A stretch of DNA of 58,260 nucleotides from Acidobacteriaceae bacterium (GCA_003142935.1 PLOG01000106.1:38587-96846); one strand, 5' to 3'. Counted from the first letter of the stretch, positions 27,501-35,961 are shown. Notes: generated by a model from the letters alone, not told the origin. Translations and numbers: made by a program.

Positions 27501-28175
27501 CCGCGGGCATGGTCCATCGTTCCGGATAACGTTCCAGTTACGCTGCAGCTCACGGCAATTTACAGTCTCCCCTTCGGAAAGGGTCAGCAGTGGGCCAACG
27601 ATAACGCCGTTGCCGATGCCATCATTGGCGGTTGGAAGGTTATCCCGCTGTACCACTACGACTACGGGACGCCGTTCTCGTTCTACTCGAACACCTGCAT
27701 CACGTCCCACGATGCGGGCGCGCTGCGGGAAGGTTGCGTCCCAGGCATTCTGCCAGGGCAGACCGTCCAGTTGCACGGACGGAACGGGTATAACCCGATG
27801 AGCGGGGCGCCTTATCTCAACCTGAACGCCCTGGAAGGGGGCGCCGCAACTCTCCAGGGAACGGCCTCACCCTTCAGCAACTTCGGCTACACCGGTGTCG
27901 GCAACGCTGTTACCTCCGTCTACGGTCCGTCGTACAAGGATTGGGATATTTCTCTCGCCAGGGAATTCAAGGTCGTCGAGAGGGTCAACTTCAAGTTCGC
28001 GGCCAACTTCTATGACGCGTTCAACAACCACTATCTGATCGCATCGCAGGGCGGCAACTACGGCGGCCCCTCGGTTGCGTTCCATAACGACGTCGCAAAC
28101 AGCAACTTCGGAAGCTGGACCGGCAGTGTAAGCTCGCCGCGTACGATCCAGTTCTCAGGACGCCTGGAATTCTAG
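24528..28175 (+). CDS. TonB-dependent receptor with N-terminal carboxypeptidase-regulatory domain (Oar-like)
   Basis: A 1215-residue outer-membrane receptor. The start at 24528 is chosen because GGGAGG lies four bases upstream; an in-frame ATG 20 codons earlier has no SD. A signal peptide (LLLALLGMFLFATSHRSYGQ) is followed by a CarboxypepD_reg-like fold (about 32-110: SGTVTDPSGAVVPGA, YSFGNLTPGKYDLTVT), a plug-like region (about 115-260) and a large beta barrel ending in aromatic RTIQFSGRLEF. No clear TonB box was identified. Acidobacteria carry many such receptors, often for complex glycans; here the neighbours include two alpha-galactosidases, so galacto-oligosaccharide uptake is a reasonable inference. 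A strong terminator follows at 28204. Confidence 0.92.
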   Translation: MQKRQSEIMNCLLLALLGMFLFATSHRSYGQDINATLSGTVTDPSGAVVPGAKLTLVNEGTGFQFSYVSDSAGEYSFGNLTPGKYDLTVTVTGFKEVSQKGIELLVAQRGHSDVHLTVGQTDQTVEVSADTSLINFETQTLEGGVSPETLQALPLVVSGAPRSSVAIATMMPGVTSAGGNNAFNARINGGIITGDEAIVDGVTTSEGFMNQSGMVALQTDFGMSPDITSEVHILTANYDAQYGNSTSGQLIIQTKGGSEQFHGGGYEYIRNDFFNAIQYGNSKRPPDKENDFGTYVGGPWYVPGFHGANSFFKGYFYFNWEGFQDHGGAVSANDTIASTNARAGNFSGWGSQIWYPNDPAKYGVLAGQKVDASGLGHNVIDPRFEDSIAKAWMAALPTPTSGGELNNYYVPISGQGSLTNSENVYFARADLNIGAKDHLYYTYWWQYSGINTQSDLPIALSNAGPASPENAPIQRFNWEHTLNNKMTNHFSFGYLNRNEGYYQLDRASTLPKVPGVSSTKDMPAMTFSNYTGLGSTRPADSSEDLTTRGTYGLNDVFTAVFGKHTLKGGFEWKKAGTSIHNGSTLGGTFGFAEDTTGNTATGDTGDDMASFYLGAVSGASTNYYNVLAEYPRQYGYAAHFGDEWRVSPKLIANLSVRWDYITPFAEKFNNLSFFDPNGANPGAISTITGKPLAGRLAYAGTKWGAASYGAPYPEVPFKNAWAPRVGFAYTLDEKTVVRAGYGIYYAQAFYPGWDGGMSQDGFNKTVSLNETTAGSFKVPALYLQNGISAAQTGSTASTISSTFDNGGNSPKYRPLDGNKRPYSQMWSLTLERQLPAKFFLQVSYVGTKGTHLPSALSPLNVLNPNDPTVQALGDHLKDNFTANQTTLDGVSQPYAGWASQMTSCSASVAQALLPYPMICGNLQGQNEEHATSIYSSFQAKVERRMSHGLYVLGTMTVQKMYTDGSDTVQSGNVTGAGNQGNDGQFSPFNEKPRAWSIVPDNVPVTLQLTAIYSLPFGKGQQWANDNAVADAIIGGWKVIPLYHYDYGTPFSFYSNTCITSHDAGALREGCVPGILPGQTVQLHGRNGYNPMSGAPYLNLNALEGGAATLQGTASPFSNFGYTGVGNAVTSVYGPSYKDWDISLAREFKVVERVNFKFAANFYDAFNNHYLIASQGGNYGGPSVAFHNDVANSNFGSWTGSVSSPRTIQFSGRLEF

Positions 28176-28203
28176 GACGTTGCTATTTGCGATCTTCATC
28201 ACC

Positions 28204-28246
28204 GCGTCATCTGGCCTGCAACCCAGGCCGGATGACGCATTTTCTT
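28204..28246 (+). terminator. Rho-independent terminator after the TonB receptor
   Basis: The stem GCGTCATC-T-GGCCTG pairs with CAGGCC-G-GATGACGC (one G-T pair) around loop CAACC, followed by ATTTTCTT. It starts about 29 bases after the receptor stop codon, so the receptor gene ends its own transcript. Confidence 0.85.
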
Positions 28247-28343
28247 CCCAGGAGGCGAAGCTACAAACCGATCTTCCTACGCTCCGATTTTCGTGCGCCC
28301 CAATCGGCGAGCCGCGGATTATATTTCCGTTTTGCAGACCGCG

Positions 28344-29330
28344 TCAGGGAGTCGAAGACGGATGGAGATGCAGGTAGGTTTTGACCTCTTCGCGGGCGGA
28401 GGATTCCTGCCCCAGTTTGTGATAGACCCGCGCCAGCGCCATGTGAGGTTCGGCGTAGGCGGGATCAAGACGGGCCGCCTCTTTCAGTTCTTCCAGGGCA
28501 GCCTGCGGTTCTTGCAGGCTTTCCAAAACTGTCCCGAGTTGAAAATGCGCCTTTGCAAAATCCGGGTCCAGCCGGATTGCCTCACGCAGGTTCTTCTCGG
28601 CGTCACTGAGTTGATTCAGAAATTGCTGCGCGATGGCCAGGTTCAGATAGGGCCATGCCGATGGATGCGCCGATCCGCGATCCAGCTCGATGGCCTTTTG
28701 GTAATTCGCGACGGCAAGATCGTTCTGGTTCAGATAGAAGTAGCAGAGTCCGAGGTTGTCGTAAGCCCGCGCCATGCCGGGAGCCAACGAAATGGCGCGC
28801 TGAAAGTTGCCGATGGCCCGGTTGTATTCATGCCCGTCGTAGTCAAGGCGGCCAAGCCAGTAGGGAAAGAGCGCCTCATCCCGGTTCTGCGCGGCCAGAG
28901 ATTCCAAAACTGTGCGCGCCCAGTCCAGATGCGCCATACGGATGTAGGCCATGGCCAGAGAAAATTGCAGGGAAGGCTCCAGCGGCGCAATCGCTTCGGA
29001 CTTCTTCCAGGCCACGGCTGCATTGAGGTAGTCCCGATTGAGAAAATATACGCTGCCGGCAAATGCAAGCAGGCGGGCTGCACGAGGCGAGTGGGGATCG
29101 CTGTCAATCTCGGCCAGCAGCAGTTTTTCGGCCGAGATATAGTCGTGAGCGTCGATGGCATGTTGCAGTTGCGATGCTTCTTGCGGGGCGAGCCCAAGCG
29201 GCTCGACAGGAGATACCAGTTGAGAGGGTTCATCGTTGACCGTCTGCCCGTGAGAACATAACCCGGTGAGATTGAGCAATGCGAGGGCCAGCAGCGGCCT
29301 GAGTGGTATCTTCACATTTCGTAACATCAT
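28344..29330 (-). CDS. Secreted TPR protein (divergent pair, minus member)
   Basis: About 328 residues from the chosen start, MMLRNVKIPLRPLLALALLN, whose hydrophobic run forms a signal peptide ending near CSHGQ. The rest is tetratricopeptide repeats (about 55-325), for example RAYDNLGLCYFYLNQNDLAV and ALEELKEAARLDP. TPR proteins serve as protein-protein scaffolds; this one is predicted to be periplasmic or surface-exposed. The open frame extends 30 codons further upstream, but those residues are less typical and overlap the divergent gene. No clear SD is present. The start codons of the two divergent TPR genes are only about 25 bases apart. Confidence 0.82.
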   Translation of the reverse strand: MMLRNVKIPLRPLLALALLNLTGLCSHGQTVNDEPSQLVSPVEPLGLAPQEASQLQHAIDAHDYISAEKLLLAEIDSDPHSPRAARLLAFAGSVYFLNRDYLNAAVAWKKSEAIAPLEPSLQFSLAMAYIRMAHLDWARTVLESLAAQNRDEALFPYWLGRLDYDGHEYNRAIGNFQRAISLAPGMARAYDNLGLCYFYLNQNDLAVANYQKAIELDRGSAHPSAWPYLNLAIAQQFLNQLSDAEKNLREAIRLDPDFAKAHFQLGTVLESLQEPQAALEELKEAARLDPAYAEPHMALARVYHKLGQESSAREEVKTYLHLHPSSTP

Positions 29331-29355
29331 GCGAAACAGTTTAGTGGAACGAAGG

Positions 29356-31008
29356 ATGAAAGCGATAGTGACAAACGGCAATCGAAACCGCGTTACGCTG
29401 CCCGGAATTTTGAAGCGCACCGGAACCGAAGCGCTGCTGACGCTTGTAATCGTCCTTTCGCCTTTTGCGTTTCCAGCGCCAGTTCAGGATAAGGGAACGT
29501 CGTACCAGCAGACGTTGCTCTCAATCCAGGAGCAGATCGAGGCTAACAATCTGGACGGCGCCAGCACGTTGATAGCCGATGCAAGCAAGCGGTTCCCAAG
29601 CGACGGCGGCATTGAAAATCTGCTAGGCGTGGTCGAAATTCAGCGGGGAGATGTAAGCGGCGCCCGAAAGGCCTTCTCTGCGGCGATACGTCACAACCCG
29701 AGATTGGTCGCGGCTTACCTGAATCTGAGCCGCATCGATATGCAGACCGCCGCAACCGACTCCATTGCTCGTGCTGAAGCGCTCCACCTCAGCGACAAGG
29801 TGGTGCAATTGGAGCCCACCAACGACGAGGCAAACTATCAGATCGCAACCATTTCAAACTGGACACAGAGTTATCGGGTTTCTCTGGAATACCTGGCTAA
29901 GCTCAGTGCTTCGGCTCGGGCCCAGGTTGGCGCCGAGGCCCTTCTCTGCGCGGATGAAGCAGCGCTTGGGCACCGGGAAGCTGCCGATCGAGCCGCCGCC
30001 TCCCTGGCCGCAAACCCCGACCTCACCGAAACGGATGCAATGGTGTGCCTGCCCGCATTACGCGCGGCGCGCCGCGCCGATCTCATCGAAACGATCTTTG
30101 CTGCCGCAGCCGCCCGTCAGCCGCTTTCTCCCGCAGGCTTGCGCATCCTGGGACTGGCACAGGAGGCTGAAGGAAGGCTGGAGCAGGCCCGCGCCACGCT
30201 GGAAAGCGCGTTTGTCGCGGATAGCAAGTCCGCGGCTATCCTCGTGGACCTGACCCGAATTGCAGAGACCGCCAAGGATTATCAGGGTGCTCTCGGCTAC
30301 CTGGCCCATGCTCGCGAGTTGCAGCCTGCAGACGCCAGTTTGCCGTATGAATTCGGCTCAATCTGCCTCAAGCTGGGTCTCTATGCAGAGTCGCGGAAGG
30401 CCATTGCGGAGGCAGTGAGGCTGGCTCCGGACAATCCCGAGTACAACTTTGGAATGGGAACGGTGGTGTCCTTCTCGGAGGACCCGTCTCAAGCTCTTCC
30501 GTACCTCGATAAGTATCACGTTCTGCGCCCGCGGGATACGGAAGGCATTCTCACACTTGGCGAAACATATTTCAGAGCGAAGGATTATGATTCCGCGGCC
30601 AAGTGGCTTAAACAGGCGATCGCGGACCCGAAGACCGCAGCCGAAGCACACTTCTATCTGGGCCGGATTGCCCGCCAGGAAGGTCATCTCGACGATGCGG
30701 CCGATGAATTGAAACAATCGCTTGCTTTGCGCCCGGATTTTCCCGACGTGTTGGCGGAACTGGGCCAGATTTGCGTGACGAAACGCAGCTATCCGGAAGC
30801 TCAATCCTATTTTGAGCGGGCCATTCAACTGGATCGAGATAACTACGGAGCTAACTTCGGACTGCTGCAACTTTACGCGCGTACTGGCGATCAGCGCCGC
30901 GAGCAGCAATCGAAGCGCTTCGACGAAATCAAAGACAAAAAAGAGGAGCAGGATCGCGACATGATGCGGGTCATCGAGATTCGTCCCGATGGCGAACCAG
31001 GCAAGTAG
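29356..31008 (+). CDS. Secreted TPR protein (divergent pair, plus member)
   Basis: About 550 residues. The signal-like segment LLTLVIVLSPFAFPAP is followed by some ten TPR units (for example AKDYQGALGYLAHARELQP, YPEAQSYFERAIQLDRDN) and a charged C-terminus with KDKKEEQDRD. The start used (MKAIVTNGNRNR) is preceded closely by GAACGAAGG; in-frame Met codons lie 9 and 30 codons earlier, so the N-terminus is uncertain. Its 3' end is about 50 bases before the GH27 gene start, same strand, so the two are probably one transcript. A role as a scaffold in glycan processing is inferred from position only. Confidence 0.82.
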   Translation: MKAIVTNGNRNRVTLPGILKRTGTEALLTLVIVLSPFAFPAPVQDKGTSYQQTLLSIQEQIEANNLDGASTLIADASKRFPSDGGIENLLGVVEIQRGDVSGARKAFSAAIRHNPRLVAAYLNLSRIDMQTAATDSIARAEALHLSDKVVQLEPTNDEANYQIATISNWTQSYRVSLEYLAKLSASARAQVGAEALLCADEAALGHREAADRAAASLAANPDLTETDAMVCLPALRAARRADLIETIFAAAAARQPLSPAGLRILGLAQEAEGRLEQARATLESAFVADSKSAAILVDLTRIAETAKDYQGALGYLAHARELQPADASLPYEFGSICLKLGLYAESRKAIAEAVRLAPDNPEYNFGMGTVVSFSEDPSQALPYLDKYHVLRPRDTEGILTLGETYFRAKDYDSAAKWLKQAIADPKTAAEAHFYLGRIARQEGHLDDAADELKQSLALRPDFPDVLAELGQICVTKRSYPEAQSYFERAIQLDRDNYGANFGLLQLYARTGDQRREQQSKRFDEIKDKKEEQDRDMMRVIEIRPDGEPGK

Positions 31009-31057
31009 AACAACCGGGATTGGCAGGAAAATATTTTCTGCGGAATGGAGAAAGAAG

Positions 31058-32587
31058 ATGGTCAACGAAGAGCGTACAGAGAGAATGGGCCCGGTAACCT
31101 GGGCCGCCGGCATTCTGTGCCTCGCGGTTTGCATGGCGGTGTTCTTGGCGCCAGCGCACGCGCAGAGTTTGAATGGCCGCTGGGCCGCAACAGGCAAGAC
31201 CATGGAAAACGGCGAACAGCAAAAGGCTGTTCTGGAACTCAAACAGGACGGCGACAAGCTGAGCGGCACCCTGCATTCGCTTGGCTTCGCAAACGAAGTT
31301 ACAGGCAAGGCAACCGGCGCGCACTTTGAGCTGTGGGGCGTGGGCTGGAACGACCCCAAGCCTTTCCTCACCGGAGATCTGCTCAACGGAGAGCTGCATG
31401 CCACGGTGTGGGGAGACCAGATTGTGGCCCGCAAAGCGAGCGCGGCCGACGATATTCCCCTCCCGGCTTACATTGAGCCGCCGGCGCTGCACAAGGTAAA
31501 GTCGAACGGCCTCGCCGCGACGCCGCCCATGGGATGGAACAGTTGGAATCTGTTTGCGGAGAAGGTGGATGATCGGACCGTGCGCACCATGGCCGACGCA
31601 ATGGTGTCGAGCGGCATGCGCGACGCCGGCTATATCTATGTGAATATCGACGACACATGGGAAGGCGTGCGGGATGCACAAGGAAACCTGCCGCCGAACC
31701 ACAAATTTCCCGACATGAAGGCCCTTGCCGACTATGTCCATTCCAAGGGGCTCAAGCTCGGGATCTACTCCGGGCCCGGCCCGCGCACCTGCGGCAGCTA
31801 CCCTGCCAGTTACGGACACGAAGCGCAGGATGCGAAGATGTGGGCTTCCTGGGGCATCGATTACTTGAAGTACGACTGGTGCAGCGCGGGCTCCATCTAC
31901 AAGAACGACGCGCTGCAACCCATCTACCAGAAAATGGGAGACGCGCTCGCCGAGACCGGACGCCCCATCGTCTACAGCCTGTGCGAATACGGCATGGGCA
32001 GCGTTGAAAAGTGGGGCGCCGACGTCAGTGGCAACTTGTGGCGCACCACCGGCGACATCCGCGACGCATGGGACAGCATGATCGACAACATCGAGAAGCA
32101 GGTGCCGACAGCGCCCTACGCTGGGCCTGGACACTGGAACGACCCTGACATGCTGGAGATCGGCAACGGTCACATGAGCGACGACGAGTACCGCACCCAT
32201 ATGAGCCTGTGGGCACTTTCTGCTGCTCCACTGCTGGCCGGCAACGACATCCGCACAATGACGCCAGTGACGAGATCGATCCTGATGAATAGGGAAGTCA
32301 TCTCCATCGATCAGGACCCGCTTGGCAAGCAGGCCTCGCCCGTCAAGAACGGCGATCTCGAGACCTGGATCAAGCCGCTGGCCGACGGCAGTGTCGCCGT
32401 GGGCGTGGTGAATCTGGGCGGCGCTGCCGCGCAGGGTACAATCCACGCATCCGATTTGCACCTTGCCAACGCGGTGACGAGGGCCCGGGATCTGTGGAGT
32501 CACAAGGAAGTGAAGTTTGTGAATGGCGCTTATGCGGCGCCGGTCCCGTCGCACGGTGTGCTGCTGCTGCGCATATGGGCGAAGTGA
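31058..32587 (+). CDS. Secreted alpha-galactosidase, GH27
   Basis: 509 residues from an ATG that has GGAG seven bases upstream; an open extension of 23 codons overlaps the previous gene and was rejected. Signal peptide: about 12-36 (ending APAHAQS). Residues about 37-130 form a beta-rich extra domain not usual for GH27. The barrel then begins at TPPMGWNSWN (155-164), with the nucleophile in YLKYDWCSAG (Asp273), the acid/base region WRTTGDIRD (Asp333) and GHWNDPDMLEIGNG. A C-terminal beta domain follows. It cleaves alpha-galactosides; with GH36 the locus has two unrelated-fold routes to the same bond. It lies directly after the TPR gene. Confidence 0.95.
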   Translation: MVNEERTERMGPVTWAAGILCLAVCMAVFLAPAHAQSLNGRWAATGKTMENGEQQKAVLELKQDGDKLSGTLHSLGFANEVTGKATGAHFELWGVGWNDPKPFLTGDLLNGELHATVWGDQIVARKASAADDIPLPAYIEPPALHKVKSNGLAATPPMGWNSWNLFAEKVDDRTVRTMADAMVSSGMRDAGYIYVNIDDTWEGVRDAQGNLPPNHKFPDMKALADYVHSKGLKLGIYSGPGPRTCGSYPASYGHEAQDAKMWASWGIDYLKYDWCSAGSIYKNDALQPIYQKMGDALAETGRPIVYSLCEYGMGSVEKWGADVSGNLWRTTGDIRDAWDSMIDNIEKQVPTAPYAGPGHWNDPDMLEIGNGHMSDDEYRTHMSLWALSAAPLLAGNDIRTMTPVTRSILMNREVISIDQDPLGKQASPVKNGDLETWIKPLADGSVAVGVVNLGGAAAQGTIHASDLHLANAVTRARDLWSHKEVKFVNGAYAAPVPSHGVLLLRIWAK

Positions 32588-32610
32588 GAAGGAACACGCG
32601 GACAGGCACA

Positions 32611-32883
32611 GGGCAATCGCATTTGAAGCGTTGAAGGGTACGGGCTTCAGCCCGTACCCTTCAATACATTGAAAAAAGGGGGCTTCAGCCCCTGAGGGGA
32701 GAGACAGCACGAGTCTGGGCTTGTGATTGTGATGGAATCGGAACCCGGCGCACGACGAAATCGAGGACAAATTTACGCAGAGGCTGTCCCTCAGGGGCTA
32801 AAGCCCAACTGATTTTGCTGAGTTTATGTACGGGCTGAAGCCCGTACCCTTCATTCTTCGCTCAAAATCCAAATGCGATTGCC
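32611..32883. repeat. Composite inverted pair of REP-like units
   Basis: Two copies of one unit of about 100 bp face each other around a spacer of about 60 bp. Each unit begins at its outer end with GGCAATCGCATTTG, then a palindrome with TACGGGCT / AGCCCGTA, then GGGCTTCAGCCC or its variant GGGCTTTAGCCC followed by CCTGAGGG. In the left unit the first palindrome is perfect over 30 bases (32633-32662); in the right unit it is 32828-32847. The whole lies between GH27 and the TolB-TPR gene. The GGGCT-AAAGCCC core is shared with the 4.0-4.2 kb cluster. It could form a long cruciform, end the GH27 transcript, or be a BIME-like mobile unit. Confidence 0.8.
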
Positions 32884-33018
32884 GTGCGGACAGGCAGATC
32901 GCAGGTGACCATCGCGATTGTCCAGAAGTATACTTCGCTTGCCGGGAAGTTCCTGCTTCCAGGGTTCGTCCGATCGGTCAAGCTTTGAGCACCGAGGTTC
33001 GCACAATGGGTTTTCACA

Positions 33019-35961
33019 ATGGGTTTTGTTGATGAGTGCGGCGATCAGCCGCAGCAGCCAAACTGTCTTCCAACGGCCGGGCTGAACGGCTCAAACCGTT
33101 CAGCCCGCGCATTCGCCAGCGTCATCGCGGCCTGTTTGATGGTTTGTACGGCGTGGCTGACGGGGCTGGACAAGATCGTTGCCGGAGCAACGAATGCACC
33201 CGCCACAATCACCGTCGATTACCCGTTCAATGGGTCGGTCTTTCCGCCCGATATGGCCGCCCCCACTTTCCAGTGGCGCGATCCGGTCGAAAGCATCGTC
33301 AGTTGGCGGATTGACATCGCATTTGACGATGGTTCCACTGCCCTGCACATGTTATCGAAGGGCGAAGGGTTGAAGATCGGCGAGATAGATCCGCGCTGTA
33401 TTTCGAACAGCAACAAGCTGCCAACCTTGACGGCGGAACAGGCGGCCGCACATACCTGGAAGCCGGATGCGGCGACGTGGGCCGCGATCCGCGAACATGC
33501 AGTCGAGCGTCCGGCCACCGTCACCATTACCGGCTATGCGGATGGCGATCAAAAGCAATCCCTGTCGCGCGGCGTCATACAACTGACCATTTCACGCGAT
33601 CCTGTCGGGGCGCCGATCTTTTATCGGGATGTGCCGCTGATGCCATCGGCGACAGAGAGGGGCGTTATCAAACCGCTGGCTCAGAGCGCGGTTCCGCTGA
33701 TCGAATGGCGCATGCGCGACGTTTCCAAGCCCACCAGCCATGTTGTGATGACGGACTTGCACTCCTGCGCCAATTGCCACTCTTTCAGCCGCGACGGCAA
33801 GACGCTGGGACTGGATATGGATGGTCCACAAAACGACAAAGGGCTCTACGCGCTGGTGCCCGTGGAGCAAAAGATGTCGGTGGGCACGAAGGACATGATC
33901 TCGTGGGCCAAGTTTACCGGCGAAATGGATTCGCAGTCGCGCCTGGGATTCATGTCACAGGTTTCGCCGGACGGCCGCTACGTGGCGACCACAATCAAGC
34001 CGCCGGGGACCAAGGGCTGGCAGTTTTATTACATCGCCAACTTCCTCGATTACCGGTTCCTGCAGGTTTTCTATCCTACGCGCGGAATCCTGGCGTGGTA
34101 TGACAGGGAGACGAAGAAAATGCAGCCGCTGCCCGGTGCTGACGATCCGAAGCTCGTGCAGGCAAGCGCGGTGTGGAGTCCAGACGGAAAGTATCTTGTG
34201 TTTGCGCGCGCGGAAGCGAAGGACCCGAATCCGGCTGACGGCAAACTGGCCACCTACGCAAACGACCCTACCGAGGTGCAGATCCAATACGATCTCTATC
34301 GCATTCCATTCAACGGCGGCCGTGGCGGGGAGGCTGTGCCGATTTCCGGCGCGTCACAAAACGGGATGAGCAACAGCTTTGCCAAGATATCTCCGGATGG
34401 CAAGTGGATGGTGTTTGTGCAGGCGCACAATGGCCAGTTGATGCGACCCGACGGCAAGCTATACATTGTTCCGGCTATGGGCGGAAAAGCGCGGCTGATG
34501 AATTGCAACACGCGGCTGATGAACTCGTGGCACAGCTTTTCGCCGAATGGGCGCTGGATGGTTTTCTCGTCCAAGAGCCGGACACCCTACACGCAGATGT
34601 TCTTGACACACATCGACGAGAACGGCAATGACTCGCCGGCGATTCTGATTGAAAACTCGACGGCCGCCAATCGCGCCGTGAATATTCCCGAGTTCGTCAA
34701 CATGAATCCCAGCGGAATCGAACATATCGATACGCCCGCGGTGGATCTCTACAAGCAAATCGATATTGCATCCGACCTGACCCAAAAAGGCAAGTACGAG
34801 GCTGCGACCGTGCAGTGGAAAAAGGCCATGGCCATGGGACCCGACGATCCGGGTGCTCACTACGGCCTGGGGCAGACAATGTTTTTTGCGGGCAAGGTGG
34901 ACGATGGAATTGCGCAATTTCGTGAGGCTCTCCGCCTGGATCCGCACAGCGCAGAGGCGCATAACGGCCTGGGCACTGCGCTTGGCCAGACAGGAAACGC
35001 GAGCGAATCGATCGAGCAGTTTCACCTGGCGCTCGAAGACAGGCCGGGGTATGCCGAGGCACACAACAACCTGGGCTCCGCGCTGTTGGGAGAGCATTCC
35101 ATTTCTGAAGCGGAGAAGGAATTCAAAGCCGCGATCGAAGACAATCCCGATTTTGCCGAGGCTCATAACAATCTCGGCTCCGTTTATGCCGCGGAGGGGA
35201 AAACCGACGAAGCGGTGGAAGAGTATCGCAAGGCCATCGCAATCAATCCGGGACATGCGCCGGCGTACAACAATCTGGGGTTAGCGCTGGCCGCGAAGGG
35301 AGAATTGGACCAAGCCATCGCGGAGTTCAGAAAGACAGTTGAACTGGAGCCGGCCAGAGCCGAGGGGGAAAACAACCTCGGTCGCGCGCTGATGGCGAAA
35401 GGCAGCGTGGGCGAGGCGATTCTGCATTTTCAAAAGGCGCTGGATCTTGGTCCGGAGACTGCTGAATTTCACACCAACCTCGGCATTGCCCTGGCAAAAT
35501 CGGGCCGGCTTCCCGATGCCATTCCGCAATTCGAGAGGGCGCAGGCGCTCTCACCGGATGCGGTGGACGCACGCTACTACCTAGGCAAGGCGCTGGTGAT
35601 GAGTGGACGCGGCGCGGAGGGCCTTGCCTACTGGAAGCAGGCGCTGAGCAAGGACCCTGACAACCTGCATGTGCTGAATGACTTTGCATGGGTGCTCGCC
35701 ACTTCGCGCGACGAGACGCTCCGCGACGGCAATGCGGCGTTGCCATTGGCCGAGTACGCTGTCGAGCTTACTTCGGCGCGCGAGCCGGCGATTCTGGGCA
35801 CACTCGCCGCCGTCTATGCCGAGATCGGCCGCTTCGACAAGGCAATCGAGTTGGAGCAGCAAGCCGTCGAACTGGCGAAGCAACAAGGCAATTCCACCCT
35901 GGCGCAGAGCCTGAATGAAAGGCTGGCGCTCTTTCAAAATAAGACCCCCATGCGGCAATAA
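33019..35961 (+). CDS. Secreted fusion: CxxCH motif, TolB-like propeller and TPR array
   Basis: 980 residues. A membrane helix/signal near 31-48 is followed by a beta-rich segment (about 62-200: VDYPFNGSVFPPDMAAPTF). LHSCANCHSFSRDGK then gives a CxxCH heme-attachment-type motif (Cys250, Cys253, His254). Propeller-type repeats run about 255-580 (VSPDGRYVA, WSPDGKYLVF, ISPDGKWMVF, FSPNGRWMVF). Nine or so TPR units fill about 585-960 (AEAHNNLGSALLGEHSISEA and similar). CxxCH is the covalent heme site of c-type cytochromes, but only one is present and no cytochrome c fold is evident, so heme binding is unproven. It lies downstream of GH27, separated by the inverted repeat. Function unknown. Confidence 0.82.
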   Translation: MGFVDECGDQPQQPNCLPTAGLNGSNRSARAFASVIAACLMVCTAWLTGLDKIVAGATNAPATITVDYPFNGSVFPPDMAAPTFQWRDPVESIVSWRIDIAFDDGSTALHMLSKGEGLKIGEIDPRCISNSNKLPTLTAEQAAAHTWKPDAATWAAIREHAVERPATVTITGYADGDQKQSLSRGVIQLTISRDPVGAPIFYRDVPLMPSATERGVIKPLAQSAVPLIEWRMRDVSKPTSHVVMTDLHSCANCHSFSRDGKTLGLDMDGPQNDKGLYALVPVEQKMSVGTKDMISWAKFTGEMDSQSRLGFMSQVSPDGRYVATTIKPPGTKGWQFYYIANFLDYRFLQVFYPTRGILAWYDRETKKMQPLPGADDPKLVQASAVWSPDGKYLVFARAEAKDPNPADGKLATYANDPTEVQIQYDLYRIPFNGGRGGEAVPISGASQNGMSNSFAKISPDGKWMVFVQAHNGQLMRPDGKLYIVPAMGGKARLMNCNTRLMNSWHSFSPNGRWMVFSSKSRTPYTQMFLTHIDENGNDSPAILIENSTAANRAVNIPEFVNMNPSGIEHIDTPAVDLYKQIDIASDLTQKGKYEAATVQWKKAMAMGPDDPGAHYGLGQTMFFAGKVDDGIAQFREALRLDPHSAEAHNGLGTALGQTGNASESIEQFHLALEDRPGYAEAHNNLGSALLGEHSISEAEKEFKAAIEDNPDFAEAHNNLGSVYAAEGKTDEAVEEYRKAIAINPGHAPAYNNLGLALAAKGELDQAIAEFRKTVELEPARAEGENNLGRALMAKGSVGEAILHFQKALDLGPETAEFHTNLGIALAKSGRLPDAIPQFERAQALSPDAVDARYYLGKALVMSGRGAEGLAYWKQALSKDPDNLHVLNDFAWVLATSRDETLRDGNAALPLAEYAVELTSAREPAILGTLAAVYAEIGRFDKAIELEQQAVELAKQQGNSTLAQSLNERLALFQNKTPMRQ

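Noticed and set aside
28293..29261. Plus-strand open frame of 322 codons opposite the TPR gene
   Set aside because: The minus strand encodes clear TPR helices; the plus frame is a shadow.
30971..32770. A long minus-strand open frame across the GH27 gene, longer than the gene itself
   Set aside because: It is antisense to a gene with complete GH27 catalytic motifs and has Arg/His/Cys-rich composition typical of a reversed high-GC frame.
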